Assembly: GCF_910592395.1 (NCBI RefSeq) | Contig: NC_088323.1 | Location: forward strand, 12,693,501-12,757,500 | Direction: 5' to 3' | DNA from: Lineus longissimus | Lineage: Eukaryota; Nemertea; Pilidiophora; Heteronemertea; Lineidae | Length of the DNA: 64,000 nt | Shown: positions 63,601 to 64,000 of the stretch, piece after piece | Layout of the letters: every line of letters starts with the position of its first letter | Numbering within the stretch: position 1 is the first letter of the stretch | Notes under the pieces: generated by a model | Told to the model about the DNA's origin: nothing | Seen by the model: the letters and a program-made list of their open reading frames with translations, nothing else | Database searches by the model: none | Position numbers and translations under genes: made by a program

Positions 63601-64000
63601 GCCGAAAATGAGGTTTCTTCCTCATGAGCTAAGAAATGGAGCTCACGTACACGTATTACTTCAATGGCGGCCCATTTAAGCAGAAACGGCAGGGCCGCCT
63701 GGTCACACTTCTATCGCTGCGCCGGATTATGACTTATATCCAGCCTGGTTCATATATGGTAGTATGTGATGACGGCGTTCAGCTGCTGCCCCGGGCAAAT
63801 TTATGGAGATGACGGTACCGTGTCACGGCGCAGGCTGATCAGCGTAGCATTCTTTACGGTGATGCGACTAACTTAAAGGGTCATGGTACAGAGTGGGGGA
63901 GACTTTCACAGCAGGTAGAGCGGAGATCATCCTTCTCGTTCGAGAGAAGGCCGCATATCTGGCATGGTATAGTGTTTTTCGTACCGTTCTGGCTAAAGGT
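63601..64000. other. Right edge, no gene seen
   Basis: Unique sequence after the minisatellite. A short TTCCTCATGAG(C)TAAGAAA motif echoes the array unit. No feature is supported. Confidence 0.4.

Overview
This is eukaryotic DNA, most likely from a transposon-rich marine invertebrate. The signs are a GT-AG intron of 149 bp, a tRNA-iMet-primed LTR element with a Ty3-type gag, CR1/L2-like and Penelope-like fragments, and many MITE-sized inverted-repeat elements. The phylum cannot be fixed from this sequence. No tRNA, rRNA, CRISPR array or prokaryotic operon was seen, and no conserved single-copy host gene could be named.

Region 1 (1-44,770) is a mosaic of inverted copies of one long sequence. 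Copy A (1-7,743) is the reverse complement of copy R (14,641-14,838 plus 24,613-34,430). Across one 576-base stretch compared base by base they differ at 14 positions. A partial copy B (11,906-14,250) repeats part of A in the same orientation and forms a palindrome with R around a loop at 14,251-14,640. A more diverged copy C (40,681-44,770) lies in the R orientation. A further inverted pair, P (9,040-10,960) and P' (36,171-38,662), places A-P opposite P'-C, so an outer inverted pair encloses an inner palindrome. The arms carry nested short elements, one exon-like LamG-type reading frame, and separate later insertions: a CR1/L2-like LINE tail, a Helitron-like element, a Penelope-like fragment and a decayed LINE.

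Region 2 (14,839-24,612), inside copy R, is a young LTR retrotransposon. It has a 491-bp 5' LTR, an iMet primer site, a Ty3-type gag ORF, and then a second long ORF of unknown type. The second ORF is in the -1 frame and is joined to gag by a textbook slippery heptamer. No reverse transcriptase or integrase is visible. The 3' LTR is split by a 2.75-kb insertion.

Region 3 (44,771-64,000) has no arm copies. It holds a 198-bp MITE rich in ATCCGGAT, two tandem duplications (307 and 398 bp), a 1.03-kb element with 57-bp TIRs, and an apparently intact two-exon pogo/Tigger-type transposase gene (53,294-54,801). A minus-strand zinc-finger gene fragment lies tail-to-tail with it. The right end is a minisatellite of about 15 units of 61-62 bp. 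Most of the remainder (about 45-50 kb and 57-62 kb) has no supported gene.
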